Positions 43,210-52,538 of a DNA stretch of 64,000 nt are shown piece after piece (positions within the stretch are counted from its first letter, which is position 1; the number at the start of each line of letters is the position of its first letter). Source of the DNA: Roseburia sp. AF12-17LB (GTDB lineage Bacteria; Bacillota; Clostridia; Lachnospirales; Lachnospiraceae); contig NZ_QUHR01000003.1 of NCBI RefSeq assembly GCF_003479605.1, forward strand, positions 1 through 64,000, read 5' to 3'. The translations under genes and the position numbers were made by a program. Under the pieces are notes generated by a model. It searched no databases, had not been told where the DNA came from, and saw only the letters and a list, made by a program, of their open reading frames with translations.

Positions 43210-43238
43210 ATTATAGTACACGACCCCTCGTGTGTCAA
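43210..43238 (-). promoter_or_regulatory. Consensus promoter of rplM-rpsI
   Basis: TTGACA (43238-43233), 17 bases, TATAAT (43215-43210) on the minus strand. The spacer contains an inverted repeat CACGA-GGGG-TCGTG. Confidence 0.85.
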
Positions 43239-43294
43239 GTAAATTCTCTACAAATATTTTCCACAACATTCGCCATATACCATCTATCTTATTA

Positions 43295-44107
43295 TCATAA
43301 ATATTCGATTCCAATCATCGTTAATCCCTGTGCCGGTGCCGTTGGTCCTGCAGCACTTCTTTCCTTTGCCGCAAGAATTGTTTTTATCTCTTCCGGCTCT
43401 ATCATTCCCATGCCTGCCTGAAGCAGGGTTCCTGCAATAATCCGGACCATATTATAAAGGAATCCATTTCCAGTAACACGGATTGTAATGATATCCTCCT
43501 GCCTGCTTACCGTCAGCTCATAAATGGTACGAACCGTTGTTTCAACCACTGCCGCTGTAGCACAGAAGCTTTTAAAATCATGTTCTCCCCTTAAATATTC
43601 TGCCGCCTGCTGCATCTTCTCTAAATCCAGCTTGCGGTAACAGAAATATGTGTTATTCCGATACATCGGAAGCGGAAACTCCCGGTTTAAAATCCGGTAT
43701 TCATAGGTTTTCCGGCTGTCACAGTGTCTCGGATGAAAATCAGCTGGTACTTCCTCTGATTTCTGCACTACGATGTCCTCCGGAAGCCGCTGGTTCAGGG
43801 CATAAGAAATCTTTTCTGCCGGAATGCGGCTCTTCGTATCAAATACTGCTACATTTCCCATGGAATGTACACCCGCGTCCGTCCGGGATGCTCCGGTCAC
43901 AACAATCTTTTCCCCTAAGAGACTGCTTAAAGTGCGGTTTAATACGCCCTCTATCGTCTCTCCGTTGGGCTGCACCTGCCAGCCGTGATAATTTGTGCCA
44001 TCATAGGCTACAATTAGCTTCACCCGTTTCAATCGGTTTGGGGCAGATGGTGCTTTCTGTTCTTCTGTTTTCTCTATGTTCACAGCTGGATTTATCTCTA
44101 TACTCAT
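43295..44107 (-). CDS. truA: tRNA pseudouridine(38-40) synthase
   Basis: A 270-residue pseudouridine synthase acting on the anticodon arm of tRNAs. The catalytic Asp is in ASRTDAGVHSMGNV (around residues 73-86), preceded by VAYDGTNYHGWQVQPNGETIEG. A 28-residue Lys/Ala/Pro-containing N-terminal extension precedes the conserved domain. ATG 44107 overlaps the ecfT stop by four bases, so it is the last gene of the ECF unit. Confidence 0.95.
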   Translation of the reverse strand: MSIEINPAVNIEKTEEQKAPSAPNRLKRVKLIVAYDGTNYHGWQVQPNGETIEGVLNRTLSSLLGEKIVVTGASRTDAGVHSMGNVAVFDTKSRIPAEKISYALNQRLPEDIVVQKSEEVPADFHPRHCDSRKTYEYRILNREFPLPMYRNNTYFCYRKLDLEKMQQAAEYLRGEHDFKSFCATAAVVETTVRTIYELTVSRQEDIITIRVTGNGFLYNMVRIIAGTLLQAGMGMIEPEEIKTILAAKERSAAGPTAPAQGLTMIGIEYL

Positions 44108-44958
44108 AATGGGAATGCTCCCGGAAGTATGCCGGCTGCCATACCGGACAATACGTTAGTCCAGAGGATACGAAGTCCGATAACCGCTGCAAGATATACC
44201 AGTAAAGTCAGATATGCCATGCGGTCACGTTTCTGATAATGAAGCGGTTTCATCTTGGTTCTGCCTTCTCCTCCACGATAACAGCGGGCTTCCATTGCCA
44301 TCGCAAGGTCATTGGCACGGCGGAATGCAGATACAAATAACGGCACCAGAAGCGGCACCATATTCTTCGCTTTCTGAATCAGATTTCCATGTTCAAAATC
44401 TGCTCCTCTTGCCATCTGCGCCTTCATAATCTTATCTGTCTCTTCGATTAAGATAGGGATAAAACGTAATGCAATAGACATCATCATTGCAATTTCATGT
44501 ACCGGGACTTTAATATATTTTAATGGAGATAACGCTTTTTCCAGACCATCTGTCAACTCATTTGGTGTTGTGGTAAGTGTCATCAGCGAGGTTCCGATAA
44601 TTAAGAAAATCAGACGAACCATCATGACAACAGCATTTTTCAATCCCTCATAAGTAATGGTAAAAATCCAGAAGGAAACCAGCTTTGTTCCCGGTGTCAA
44701 AAACAAATTAAATACCGCTGCAAATAACATAATCAGTACAATGGTTTTCAATCCTTTAACCATATAGGAAAATGGCACCTTTGACAGCTTGATTAATACT
44801 ACCAGAAAGATTGCTGCCAGTATAAATGCCGGTAGTCCCTTAAATACAAACAGGGAAATAATATAAATCAGCGTTCCAAATAATTTTACCCTCGGATCCA
44901 GCTTGTGAATGACTGAATCTGCCGGATAATATTGTCCTAATGTAATATCTCTTAACAT
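44104..44958 (-). CDS. ecfT: ECF transporter transmembrane protein EcfT
   Basis: A 284-residue scaffold subunit with about five or six membrane segments, the T-component shared by vitamin and metal ECF importers. It has the coupling-helix motifs AQMARGADFE and AMEARCYRGGEGRT, the two Ala-Arg-Gly/Arg signatures of EcfT that contact the ATPases. Start 44958 overlaps the ecfA2 stop by 7 bases. No S-component gene is in the window, as expected for a shared core module. Confidence 0.95.
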   Translation of the reverse strand: MLRDITLGQYYPADSVIHKLDPRVKLFGTLIYIISLFVFKGLPAFILAAIFLVVLIKLSKVPFSYMVKGLKTIVLIMLFAAVFNLFLTPGTKLVSFWIFTITYEGLKNAVVMMVRLIFLIIGTSLMTLTTTPNELTDGLEKALSPLKYIKVPVHEIAMMMSIALRFIPILIEETDKIMKAQMARGADFEHGNLIQKAKNMVPLLVPLFVSAFRRANDLAMAMEARCYRGGEGRTKMKPLHYQKRDRMAYLTLLVYLAAVIGLRILWTNVLSGMAAGILPGAFPL

Positions 44959-45821
44959 ACTGTTCCATCCTGTCTCTTTGTTATCACACGCAGGATTTCA
45001 TCCCGTGCCTCATCTACTGTAGTTGCATCTGTACTCACCGGAAAGCCTTCCTCTTTTAACTCATGCATCAGATAAGTTACCTGAGGTGCAGCAAGTCCGA
45101 TTGCTTCCAGTTCTTTATAATGACGGAATACTTCCTTCGGGACATCATCGAACATAACCTGTCCCTGATTCATTACGATAATCCTGCTTACATATTTTGC
45201 TACATCTTCCATGCTATGGGAAACAAGGATAATCGTTATCTTTCGTTCCTTATGCATTGCTGCAAGCAAATCTAAGATTTCATCACGGCCCTTCGGGTCA
45301 AGTCCCGCTGTCGGTTCATCTAAAATCAGTACTTCCGGGCGCATAGCAAGCACTCCTGCGATTGCCACCCGGCGTTTCTGTCCACCGGATAAATCAAATG
45401 GTGACTGATAATATAATTCTTCCGGAAGTCCTACGCTCCGTAATGCTTCAAATGCCCGAAGTCCTGCCTCTTCCTTGGTCAGTCCCTGGTTCTTTGGTCC
45501 AAAGGATACATCATCAAAAATAGTAGTTTCAAAAAGCTGATGCTCCGGATACTGAAAGACAAGTCCCACTTTACTACGCAGGGCTTTCATATCAAAGTCC
45601 TCTTCGTAAATATCCTGTCCATTATAATAAATGCCGCCGCTGGTAGCTTTTACCAGTCCGTTCAAGTGTTGAATCAGGGTGGATTTACCGGAACCGGTAT
45701 GTCCGATGATACCGATAAATTCTCCATCTTCTATTTTCAGATTAACATCCTTTAAGGCATGTATCTCATAGGCAGTGCCTGAGCTGTAAACATAATTTAA
45801 TTCATTTATTAGGATTGACAT
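44952..45821 (-). CDS. ecfA2: ECF transporter ATPase EcfA2
   Basis: A 289-residue ABC ATPase. Walker [10 protein letters not shown] (around 40-48), Q-loop [10 protein letters not shown], signature [10 protein letters not shown], Walker [13 protein letters not shown] and the switch His in LVSHSME. Together with EcfA1 it powers EcfT-bound substrate modules. The FQYPE Q-loop is typical of the A2 partner. It overlaps ecfA1 by 13 bases. Confidence 0.95.
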   Translation of the reverse strand: MSILINELNYVYSSGTAYEIHALKDVNLKIEDGEFIGIIGHTGSGKSTLIQHLNGLVKATSGGIYYNGQDIYEEDFDMKALRSKVGLVFQYPEHQLFETTIFDDVSFGPKNQGLTKEEAGLRAFEALRSVGLPEELYYQSPFDLSGGQKRRVAIAGVLAMRPEVLILDEPTAGLDPKGRDEILDLLAAMHKERKITIILVSHSMEDVAKYVSRIIVMNQGQVMFDDVPKEVFRHYKELEAIGLAAPQVTYLMHELKEEGFPVSTDATTVDEARDEILRVITKRQDGTVC

Positions 45822-46666
45822 AGCTTTTTCAACGCCTCCGTCAGTTCTTCTCTGGTCAGGATTCCATCCGGTATATCCAGTCCCGCTTTCTTAAGTTCAT
45901 ATGCCAAAAGCGTAATCTGCGGTACATCCAGACGATATTCCTTCAACCGTTCCACCTGGGAAAAGATGCTGCGCGGTGTTCCCTGCATCACAACTTTTCC
46001 TGCATCCATAACATAAACATGGTCAGCATCAACTACTTCTTCCATATAATGTGTAATCAGAATGATGGTAACACCTTTTTTCCGGTTCAGTTCATGGACA
46101 GCCTCTAATACTTCTTTTCTTCCAACCGGGTCTAACATAGCTGTCGGCTCGTCCAGAACAATACACTCCGGCTGCATTGCCATAACTCCGGCAATTGCCA
46201 CACGCTGCTTCTGTCCGCCGGATAATTTATTTGGGGAATGCTCTCTGTATTTTAACATGCCAACCGCTTTTAAACTTTCTTCCACGCGCTGCCAGATTTC
46301 ATCTGTCGGCACACCTATATTTTCCGGGCCAAATCCGACATCCTCTTCAACCACGCTTGCAATAATCTGGTTGTCCGGATTCTGGAATACCATTCCGGCA
46401 CGCTGTCTGATATCCCAGATATTCTTCTCTTCTGTGGTATCAAATCCATCTACCCAGAGACTTCCCTCTGTGGGCTCTAAAATTGCATTGATATGCTTGG
46501 CAAGGGTAGATTTTCCGGAACCGTTGTGTCCTAATACTGCGATAAAGTCACCTTTTTTTACATCAAGGCTTACTTTATCAAGGGCAGTCTGGATAGACTC
46601 CACATTGCCTTCTTCATCACGTCTTATATATTCATGTACCAAATCTTTTGCTTTGATGATGCCCAT
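45809..46666 (-). CDS. ecfA1: ECF transporter ATPase EcfA1
   Basis: A 285-residue ABC ATPase with Walker [11 protein letters not shown]-loop FQNPDNQI, signature [10 protein letters not shown], Walker [13 protein letters not shown] and the switch His in LITHYME. The FQNPDNQ Q-loop is typical of EcfA1. It is 11 bases behind trmL and heads the A1-A2-T-truA gene set. Confidence 0.95.
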   Translation of the reverse strand: MGIIKAKDLVHEYIRRDEEGNVESIQTALDKVSLDVKKGDFIAVLGHNGSGKSTLAKHINAILEPTEGSLWVDGFDTTEEKNIWDIRQRAGMVFQNPDNQIIASVVEEDVGFGPENIGVPTDEIWQRVEESLKAVGMLKYREHSPNKLSGGQKQRVAIAGVMAMQPECIVLDEPTAMLDPVGRKEVLEAVHELNRKKGVTIILITHYMEEVVDADHVYVMDAGKVVMQGTPRSIFSQVERLKEYRLDVPQITLLAYELKKAGLDIPDGILTREELTEALKKLCQS

Positions 46667-46677
46667 AATTTACCTTT

Positions 46678-47175
46678 CTACCAATGTAATCTGTGCAGTT
46701 CACCCGCCAGCCGCATATGGTCAAAATTGTTCTGGCGCAGTGCTTCATATAATACGATTGCTGCTGAATTGGATAAGTTTAAGGAACGGGTATCTCCGAT
46801 CATAGGAATCCGGATACACTCATCCGGATGCTGTATCAGAATTTCTTCCGGAATACCCGCACTTTCCTTTCCAAACATAATATAACAGTCCGGCTCATAA
46901 TTTACTTCTGTATAAACATGGCGCCCCTTGGTGGTTGCCATATAAATCTTTGCACCCGGATTCTTCTCTAAGAAATCCTCATAATTGACATATCTTGTCA
47001 CATCCAGCTGGTCCCAGTAATCCATTCCTGCCCGCTTGATTGCTTTCTCTGTCAGATGGAAGCCCAGCGGCTCAATCAGATGCAGTCTGGTTCCGGTTGC
47101 TACACAGGTTCTTCCGATATTTCCGGTATTATAAGGAATCTCCGGCTCATAAAGTACGATATTAAGCTTCGCCAT
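46678..47175 (-). CDS. trmL: tRNA (cytidine(34)-2'-O)-methyltransferase
   Basis: A 165-residue SPOUT methyltransferase. It has NIVLYEPEIPYNTGNIGRTC at the N-terminus, YIMFGKESAGIPEEIL in the middle and the knot-forming IPMIGDTRSLNLSNSAAIVLYEALRQ near the C-terminus (key residues Arg, Ser, Leu, Asn). It modifies the wobble base of some leucine tRNAs. It overlaps the aminotransferase stop by 14 bases. Confidence 0.95.
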   Translation of the reverse strand: MAKLNIVLYEPEIPYNTGNIGRTCVATGTRLHLIEPLGFHLTEKAIKRAGMDYWDQLDVTRYVNYEDFLEKNPGAKIYMATTKGRHVYTEVNYEPDCYIMFGKESAGIPEEILIQHPDECIRIPMIGDTRSLNLSNSAAIVLYEALRQNNFDHMRLAGELHRLHW

Positions 47176-48343
47176 TGTTCCCGCCTCGCAATCCTGTTAT
47201 GTAACGCTCCATACGGTCTAATGCCTCTTTCAGATTATCCAGGGAATAAGCATAGGAAATACGGATAAATCCTTCTCCGCAGTCACCAAATGCAGTTCCC
47301 GGAACAACCGCTACCTTCTCTGTCTTTAAGAGATTGGTGGCAAATTCTTCAGAAGTCATGCCAAATTCTTTGATACATGGAAAACAGTAAAAGGCTCCAT
47401 ATGGTTCAAAACACTCCAAGCCCATTTCTTCAAAACGGTGCATCAGATATCTTCTTCTGCCATTATATTCTTCCCGCATTCTCTGGACATCTTCATCTCC
47501 TGCCCGGAGTGCATCCACTGCTGCATACTGTGAGGTAGTCGGTGCACACATAATTGCATACTGATGAATCTTTAACATCTGGTCTAAGATGATTCTCGGT
47601 CCGCAGGCATAGCCCAAACGCCATCCGGTCATCGCATGGGATTTGGAAAATCCATTGATAACAATGGTACGCTCCTTCATGCCCGGAAGGGATGCAATAG
47701 AAATATGCTTCTCGGTATAAGTCAGTGCAGAATAAATCTCGTCACTGATGACAAAGAGGTCATGCTTCTTTACTACCTCTGCCACTGCTTCTAAATCTTT
47801 TTTCTCCATGATTGCTCCGGTCGGATTATTCGGGAAAGGCATAACAAGAAGCTTGGTCTTTGGTGTAATTGCCGCTTCTAATTCTTCTGCAGTCAGACGG
47901 AAATCGTTTTCTGCCTTAAGATTAATCGGCACCGGCACACCATTGGCAAGCACGGCACATGGCAGATATGATACATAACTTGGCATCGGGATTAATACTT
48001 CATCGCCCGGGTCAAGCATGGCACGCATGGCAATATCAATTGCCTCGCTTCCGCCCACGGTTACTACGATTTCATGCTGATAATCATACTGCAAGTCATA
48101 ATTACGGAATAAGTATTTTGCAATTTCTATTTTTAATTCTTTTAATCCGGCATTGGAAGTATAGAAGGTACGTCCCTTCTCTAAGGAATAAATTCCCTCA
48201 TCCCGGATATGCCATGGAGTATCAAAATCCGGCTCGCCTACTCCTAAGGAAATAGCATCTTCCATCTCATTTACAATATCAAAAAATTTCCGGATTCCAG
48301 ATGGCTGTATCGTTACGATTGTTTTTGATAATGGATTTCTCAT
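47162..48343 (-). CDS. PLP-dependent class I/II aminotransferase
   Basis: A 393-residue fold-type I aminotransferase. It has VGEPDFDTPWHI near the N-terminus, FPNNPTGAIM, DEIYSALTY, the PLP Lys in NGFSKSHAMTGWRLGY, and a C-terminal RISYAYS Arg. The substrate cannot be fixed; aspartate/aromatic-type or N-acetyl-diaminopimelate enzymes share these blocks. It overlaps the upstream Lrp/AsnC gene by four bases (ATGA), which suggests regulation by or with that protein. Confidence 0.9.
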   Translation of the reverse strand: MRNPLSKTIVTIQPSGIRKFFDIVNEMEDAISLGVGEPDFDTPWHIRDEGIYSLEKGRTFYTSNAGLKELKIEIAKYLFRNYDLQYDYQHEIVVTVGGSEAIDIAMRAMLDPGDEVLIPMPSYVSYLPCAVLANGVPVPINLKAENDFRLTAEELEAAITPKTKLLVMPFPNNPTGAIMEKKDLEAVAEVVKKHDLFVISDEIYSALTYTEKHISIASLPGMKERTIVINGFSKSHAMTGWRLGYACGPRIILDQMLKIHQYAIMCAPTTSQYAAVDALRAGDEDVQRMREEYNGRRRYLMHRFEEMGLECFEPYGAFYCFPCIKEFGMTSEEFATNLLKTEKVAVVPGTAFGDCGEGFIRISYAYSLDNLKEALDRMERYITGLRGGNNGEA

Positions 48344-48822
48344 GGTATCATCTGTATCCTTTCATCTTTTGATTTTGCTGCCATAATGGTTCCGTGGTCT
48401 TTGTATTTCTTTAAGATAAAGTTGGTCTGTGTGCTTAATACAGAATCCAGTGCAGAAAGCTTCTCAGATACGAACTGGGATACTTCACGCAGGCTCTTTC
48501 CCTCGATGGTCACCAAAAGGTCAAAGCTTCCTGAAATCAGATATACAGAATTTACTTCCGGATAATTATAAATACGCTCTGCTACTTTATCAAATCCCAT
48601 ACCACGCTGCGGAGTAACCCGTACTTCAATTAATGCGGATACTTTTTCTACGCCGGCTTTATCCCAGTTAATCAAGGTATGATAGCCACAGATGATATTT
48701 TCTTTCTCCATTGCTTCTAATTCATTCATAACGGCTGCTTCTTCTACGCCTAATACAACAGCCAGCTCTTTTAAATCGATTCTGCTGTTCTTCTCTATAA
48801 AGGTTAAAATCTTCTCTCTCAT
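48340..48822 (-). CDS. Lrp/AsnC family regulator
   Basis: A 160-residue feast/famine regulator: an N-terminal winged helix (KNSRIDLKELAVVLGVEEAAVMNELEAMEKENII) and a RAM ligand-binding domain (about 65-140, SALIEVRVTP, YLISGSFDLLVTIEG). Coupled to the aminotransferase gene, it probably senses an amino acid and controls that operon. The spacing to the PurM-like gene upstream is 31 bases. Confidence 0.92.
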   Translation of the reverse strand: MREKILTFIEKNSRIDLKELAVVLGVEEAAVMNELEAMEKENIICGYHTLINWDKAGVEKVSALIEVRVTPQRGMGFDKVAERIYNYPEVNSVYLISGSFDLLVTIEGKSLREVSQFVSEKLSALDSVLSTQTNFILKKYKDHGTIMAAKSKDERIQMIP

Positions 48823-48853
48823 GCTTCAATTCCTCCAATTGATTTCTGATTTA

Positions 48854-49840
48854 CTACTGAATTACTTTATATAATTCATCCGTCTTCGGTGGTTCTAAAA
48901 ATCTGCGTTCGTCCTCATTCATAAGCACGCGGTCATTTCCCGCAGTTGCTTTTCCGATTACCGTTGCTTCAATACCATTTTCCTTTAATCTTCTGATCAG
49001 CTCATTTCCATCAGCTGCTGCCATCAGCATACAGCCGCTGGAGATCAGTTCATAGGGATTGATATGGAAAAACTCACAGACTTCTACTGTCTCCTGCCGA
49101 AGCGGAATCTTCTTTAAGTCGATTTCCAGTCCGACGCCGGATGCTTCTGCCATCTCCCAGAGTGCTCCGAATATACCGCCCTCTGTTACATCATGCATTG
49201 CTCCCACGCCAGACTTCACGGCGGTGGCGGCCTCCGGCATTACAGATAAATACCGGTCAAGAGCCTGTGCCTGTTCTACAAAATGCCTGGAAAAATGAGT
49301 ACAGAGTTCTTCTTCCTTTTCATGGGCAATAATAGCTGTTCCCTCTAAGCCAATCCACTTAGTGGCAATGATGTCCATGCCCGGTTTTGCTCCTCCGGTA
49401 GAAATGAGTCCGTTCTTCTTTACCTTCCCTACACCGCATACAGTAACCAGTGGCTGATTTACCACCCTGGTAATCTCGGTATGTCCGCCCATAATCTGAA
49501 CGGACACCGCCGCGGCAGCCTCTTCCAGCTCCTGCATCAGTTGTTTCAAAAGGCTTTCTTCCGTGTGCTCCGGCAGCAATATGGTTAACATAACTCCAAT
49601 TGGTTCTGCTCCGGCACTTGCCAGGTCATTAGTAGTAATGAGAATTGCCAGCTTTCCGATTTCATGGATTGTTCCTGTAATCGGATCCGTAGACATTACA
49701 AACATCTCATCCGGGGCAAGGGTAAGGGCAGCACAGTCTTCTCCCACGCCTGCACCTAACACAACTTCCTTTCTCTTCGTATGCAATTGTCTGATTACGG
49801 AGCGTTTTAATACGCTTTCCGGCACTTTTCCTATCTTCAT
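48854..49840 (-). CDS. PurM/HypE-like AIR synthase-related protein
   Basis: A 328-residue protein of the PurM/ThiL/SelD/HypE fold. It has GAGVGEDCAALTL (ATP-binding Asp), STDPITGT, NDLASAGAEPIGVMLTILLP and MHDVTEGGIFGALWEMAEASGVG. HypE ends in a reactive Cys; this C-terminus (KTDELYKVIQ) does not, so it is not a hydrogenase maturase. The reaction is unknown; likely an ATP-dependent small-molecule enzyme. It lies upstream of the Lrp/aminotransferase genes on the same strand. Confidence 0.85.
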   Translation of the reverse strand: MKIGKVPESVLKRSVIRQLHTKRKEVVLGAGVGEDCAALTLAPDEMFVMSTDPITGTIHEIGKLAILITTNDLASAGAEPIGVMLTILLPEHTEESLLKQLMQELEEAAAAVSVQIMGGHTEITRVVNQPLVTVCGVGKVKKNGLISTGGAKPGMDIIATKWIGLEGTAIIAHEKEEELCTHFSRHFVEQAQALDRYLSVMPEAATAVKSGVGAMHDVTEGGIFGALWEMAEASGVGLEIDLKKIPLRQETVEVCEFFHINPYELISSGCMLMAAADGNELIRRLKENGIEATVIGKATAGNDRVLMNEDERRFLEPPKTDELYKVIQ

Positions 49841-49869
49841 AGATTCTTCTTCCCATTTTTACAGCATAA

Positions 49870-49893
49870 GGCTGTCTCATAGCCGAGGCAGCC
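49870..49893. other. Hairpin between vanW and the PurM-like gene
   Basis: GGCTGTCTC pairs with GAGGCAGCC (one wobble), then TTTCTT on the plus strand. It works better as a plus-strand terminator, although the flanking genes are on the minus strand. Confidence 0.35.
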
Positions 49894-49906
49894 TTTCTTG
49901 CTTCTT

Positions 49907-49947
49907 ATTTACGCGGGTGGCGATAAAAATCGCATGCCTGCATCATC
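49907..49947. repeat. Dispersed repeat, family A, copy 3 (inverted)
   Basis: Reverse-complemented, it reads ATGCAGGCATGCGATTTTTA then TCGCCACCCGCGTAAAT, matching copies 1 and 2 with few changes. It lies just beyond the VanW gene stop. Confidence 0.65.
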
Positions 49948-49957
49948 TTTCACCGTT

Positions 49958-51592
49958 TTACTGGGTGGTTGCAGCTCCATCTCCGGTTCCTGTATCCGGT
50001 GTCGTCGGTGTCGTCGGTGTTGTTGGTGTTGTTGGTGTAGTCGGTGTTGTTGGTGTTGTTGGTGCGGCAGGTGCATCAGCCGGTGGCTCTACTCCACCGG
50101 AAGCCGCCTGTTGCTGCTGCTGCGCTGCAGCTTCTGCCGCTCTTGCTGCTACCGCATCTGAGCACCAGGTTGCTGCTGCAGAACGGATAACTGCTTCATC
50201 CTGCGTTGCAATCGCTGCATTCATTGCTCCAATTGCCTCTTCATTATCAGAGCCCATACCAACAGAAATAATTCTAGGTGTTGCTTTATATTTACTGGTA
50301 TTAAATACCTCTCTGCTTTCTTCTACGCCATCTACAGTAACAATCTTCCAGAGTTTTGCCGATTTACCGATGTGTGCTTTCTGAACGGTTACAGTTCCAA
50401 TCGGGTCTTCGGTAGTCTGCACCTGAATAGTCGGCTCTTCTTCACTGACCGTTTCACTGACAAAGCTTACCTGACGGTCAGCCGGTCTTGTCTCCTGACC
50501 AAATACATTGAAATATACAATACCGCCGCTGCAGTATCCTTCAATATAAATCGGAGCCTCCTGATTATTCTTAAATTTCAAATCCTTTAAATTGCTGGCA
50601 ATCGCTGCATCCATAGATGGCTGTACATATGTTACCAGCATGGAATGTGCATAACGCTCGGTAATATCCAGTTCTGCACGGATAACCGCATTATAAAGCG
50701 TTGTGGAAACCTGACATACCCCACCACCATAAGATTCTACGGTTGTACCATTCTCATATGCACCTGCCAGTTCATATCCACCGGAAGCGTCCAGTGGTGC
50801 AATAGCTTCATACACAGAAAATTCCTCTCCCGGGTAAAGTACGGTTCCATCGATTTTACTTACCGCATTTTTTACATTTGCCACACGACCGGCAGAAGAA
50901 TCACTGAAGTCGGTAGAGAAAGAGCCCAGTAAATCCTTTACCTTGGAAAGTTCTTCTGCAGTTCCTTCCGGCTCTACCACATTTGCTACCAGACTGATGG
51001 CTGCATCTCCGCCCTTCCATTCTTCGGTAAAATATTTCTGTAAACTTTCTACAGAAGCATCCTCATCTACTTCGATACCTTCCTGGCCATCGATGATTTT
51101 AAATTCACCATCCTCACGTGTAAGGCCATTGTTGACCGCTTCCTGGTTCAGCTCTTTGGCGTGATTTTCCAGAAAACTTTTTGTGGTGTCTGTATCTACG
51201 GTATATATAATATCAAATACTTTATTTTCCTTTTCCAGATCTTTCTTCGCTTTGTAACGCTCCAGAAGATTTCCCGTACGGGTATAATTCATTGCTTCTT
51301 TTACGATATCCTTATTGCTCCAGCTCAATCCCAGATCAGAAGGGCTTGCCTTTACACTGTTTTCTGCAGCGGACAGTTCAAAGGTCGCATCCTCATAAGC
51401 AGATACTGCTGCTTCTACAGCTGCCTCTGCATCTGATTCACTCATTCCGCCTACAGACACATCCCCGATATATACGTTCTGTGGAATCACTTCTGCATTT
51501 TCATCCGCTTTCACAATTGCGGTTGCTGATACACCCGCTGTTACTGCGAGTACCAGTCCCAGAATCGGAAGCACTAATTTTATTTTTTTCAT
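49958..51592 (-). CDS. VanW family exported protein with Pro/Thr tail
   Basis: A 544-residue surface protein. A signal/membrane anchor covers about 1-30. Two peptidoglycan-binding-4-like repeats (about 35-200) precede the VanW domain (about 225-370) with the conserved YGGGVCQVSTTLYNA and AHSMLVTYV. A G5-like segment follows (VSETVSEEEPTIQVQ...), then a Gln/Ala stretch and a (Pro-Thr-Thr)n tail. VanW is found in some vancomycin resistance clusters, but this arrangement is a common chromosomal wall-associated protein and gives no evidence of resistance. Confidence 0.9.
   Translation of the reverse strand: MKKIKLVLPILGLVLAVTAGVSATAIVKADENAEVIPQNVYIGDVSVGGMSESDAEAAVEAAVSAYEDATFELSAAENSVKASPSDLGLSWSNKDIVKEAMNYTRTGNLLERYKAKKDLEKENKVFDIIYTVDTDTTKSFLENHAKELNQEAVNNGLTREDGEFKIIDGQEGIEVDEDASVESLQKYFTEEWKGGDAAISLVANVVEPEGTAEELSKVKDLLGSFSTDFSDSSAGRVANVKNAVSKIDGTVLYPGEEFSVYEAIAPLDASGGYELAGAYENGTTVESYGGGVCQVSTTLYNAVIRAELDITERYAHSMLVTYVQPSMDAAIASNLKDLKFKNNQEAPIYIEGYCSGGIVYFNVFGQETRPADRQVSFVSETVSEEEPTIQVQTTEDPIGTVTVQKAHIGKSAKLWKIVTVDGVEESREVFNTSKYKATPRIISVGMGSDNEEAIGAMNAAIATQDEAVIRSAAATWCSDAVAARAAEAAAQQQQQAASGGVEPPADAPAAPTTPTTPTTPTTPTTPTTPTTPDTGTGDGAATTQ
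49998..50060 (-). repeat. Seven 9-bp repeats encoding the Pro-Thr-Thr tail of VanW
   Basis: Units of the pattern GGTGTTGTT (plus strand), in frame, with C/T variation. Copy number is probably variable. Confidence 0.85.
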
Positions 51593-51782
51593 ATTCTTCC
51601 TCTCAATCTCTTAAACCCTCAAGACATTTTAAAGCTTTTTATTCACCAGATTACACTGTGAAAGTTTTGCTAACACTCATTTTATCATATAACTTTGCAT
51701 TTTCAAGCGTCATAACTACTAATATATTTGACAGAAATACGCGATTTCTGTATATTATGACATGATGAATGCATAAAAAATT

Positions 51783-51890
51783 CTATGAAAAAATAGTGAT
51801 GCAAAGGGATAATACCATTGCTGCAACGAGAATAATTGCGATAAATCCTGCGAAATATTTTTTCCCTTTTGAATTTTTAAAATTAATCAT
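51783..51890 (-). CDS. Small single-pass membrane protein (35 aa)
   Basis: A 35-codon gene: a polar, Lys-rich N-terminus (MINFKNSKGKKY) followed by one hydrophobic helix (about residues 13-34) and stop TAG. GAGGTG lies 6 bases ahead of ATG 51890, a proper ribosome site. No family is recognised; such Lys-rich plus helix miniproteins are common in Lachnospiraceae, to my knowledge without function. It is divergent from the 197-aa gene, with about 54 bases between starts. Confidence 0.6.
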   Translation of the reverse strand: MINFKNSKGKKYFAGFIAIILVAAMVLSLCITIFS

Positions 51891-51944
51891 TTCATTCACC
51901 TCATATTTATTTTTATACTACTATACTTTCGAAAGGAGCAAACT

Positions 51945-52538
51945 ATGTTTCCTATCATACTCATATGCTTTATCATTTTTGTTGTTTTTCTAAACTCCAG
52001 AAAGCGTCAGATTACCAAACAGGAACAGGAAATTACCGAGCAGTTCTGGGCCCGTGAAAATAAAGCCAACGCCACCCGCCGCCGCAGTCTTGACAACCTT
52101 CCTTATATTACTATTCCGGAAGAACTGCTGACTCCCCCGGCACAGGCATCTGAAGATGTCCTCACCCTTTATGAAACACTTCGTCAGCTGTCTGCCAAAA
52201 AAATCGTTAATCTGAATGGCAAAACCAATACCGATTTAAAATTAGCTTACGGTGCTGCCAGCCTTGCAGCTCTGACCGAGTTTGATGAAAATTATAATAC
52301 TTTAATCTGTACCATTGCAAAACTTGGCAAACTGCTCTGCGACCAGTCTGAAGCCAAAGCCGCCATCGATATTCTGCTCTTTGGCATCCGCTGCGGAAGC
52401 GATATTACAGATAATTATACGTTGTTAGTTCCTCTTTTAAAAGAAACAAACGACTGCAGTTCACTGACCGAAGTATATCAGAAGCTTGCCACACTGCCGG
52501 AAGGCTCCAGAAAACGTATCAAAGGAAAACTTTCCTAA
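51945..52538 (+). CDS. Uncharacterised membrane-anchored protein
   Basis: A 197-residue protein I do not recognise. One N-terminal membrane helix (about 3-17) is followed by a charged linker (NSRKRQITKQEQEITEQFWARE) and a mostly helical cytosolic region that resembles a tetratricopeptide-like arrangement (repeated helix pairs around 70-190), only weakly. AAAGGAG precedes ATG 51945. It converges on the exonuclease gene and their stop codons overlap by four bases. Confidence 0.75.
   Translation: MFPIILICFIIFVVFLNSRKRQITKQEQEITEQFWARENKANATRRRSLDNLPYITIPEELLTPPAQASEDVLTLYETLRQLSAKKIVNLNGKTNTDLKLAYGAASLAALTEFDENYNTLICTIAKLGKLLCDQSEAKAAIDILLFGIRCGSDITDNYTLLVPLLKETNDCSSLTEVYQKLATLPEGSRKRIKGKLS

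Noticed and set aside
46062..46805. Plus-strand frame of 247 codons
   Set aside because: Antisense to ecfA1 and trmL, both with full family motifs.
48854..49840. HypE hydrogenase maturation protein
   Set aside because: The C-terminal reactive Cys motif of HypE is missing and no other hyp genes are present.
49563..50384. Plus-strand frame rich in Val-Gly repeats
   Set aside because: It is the complement of the VanW Pro-Thr tail and the start of the PurM-like gene.
49958..51592. Vancomycin resistance determinant
   Set aside because: VanW domain alone, in a wall-type protein with no van ligase or dehydrogenase nearby, is not evidence of resistance.
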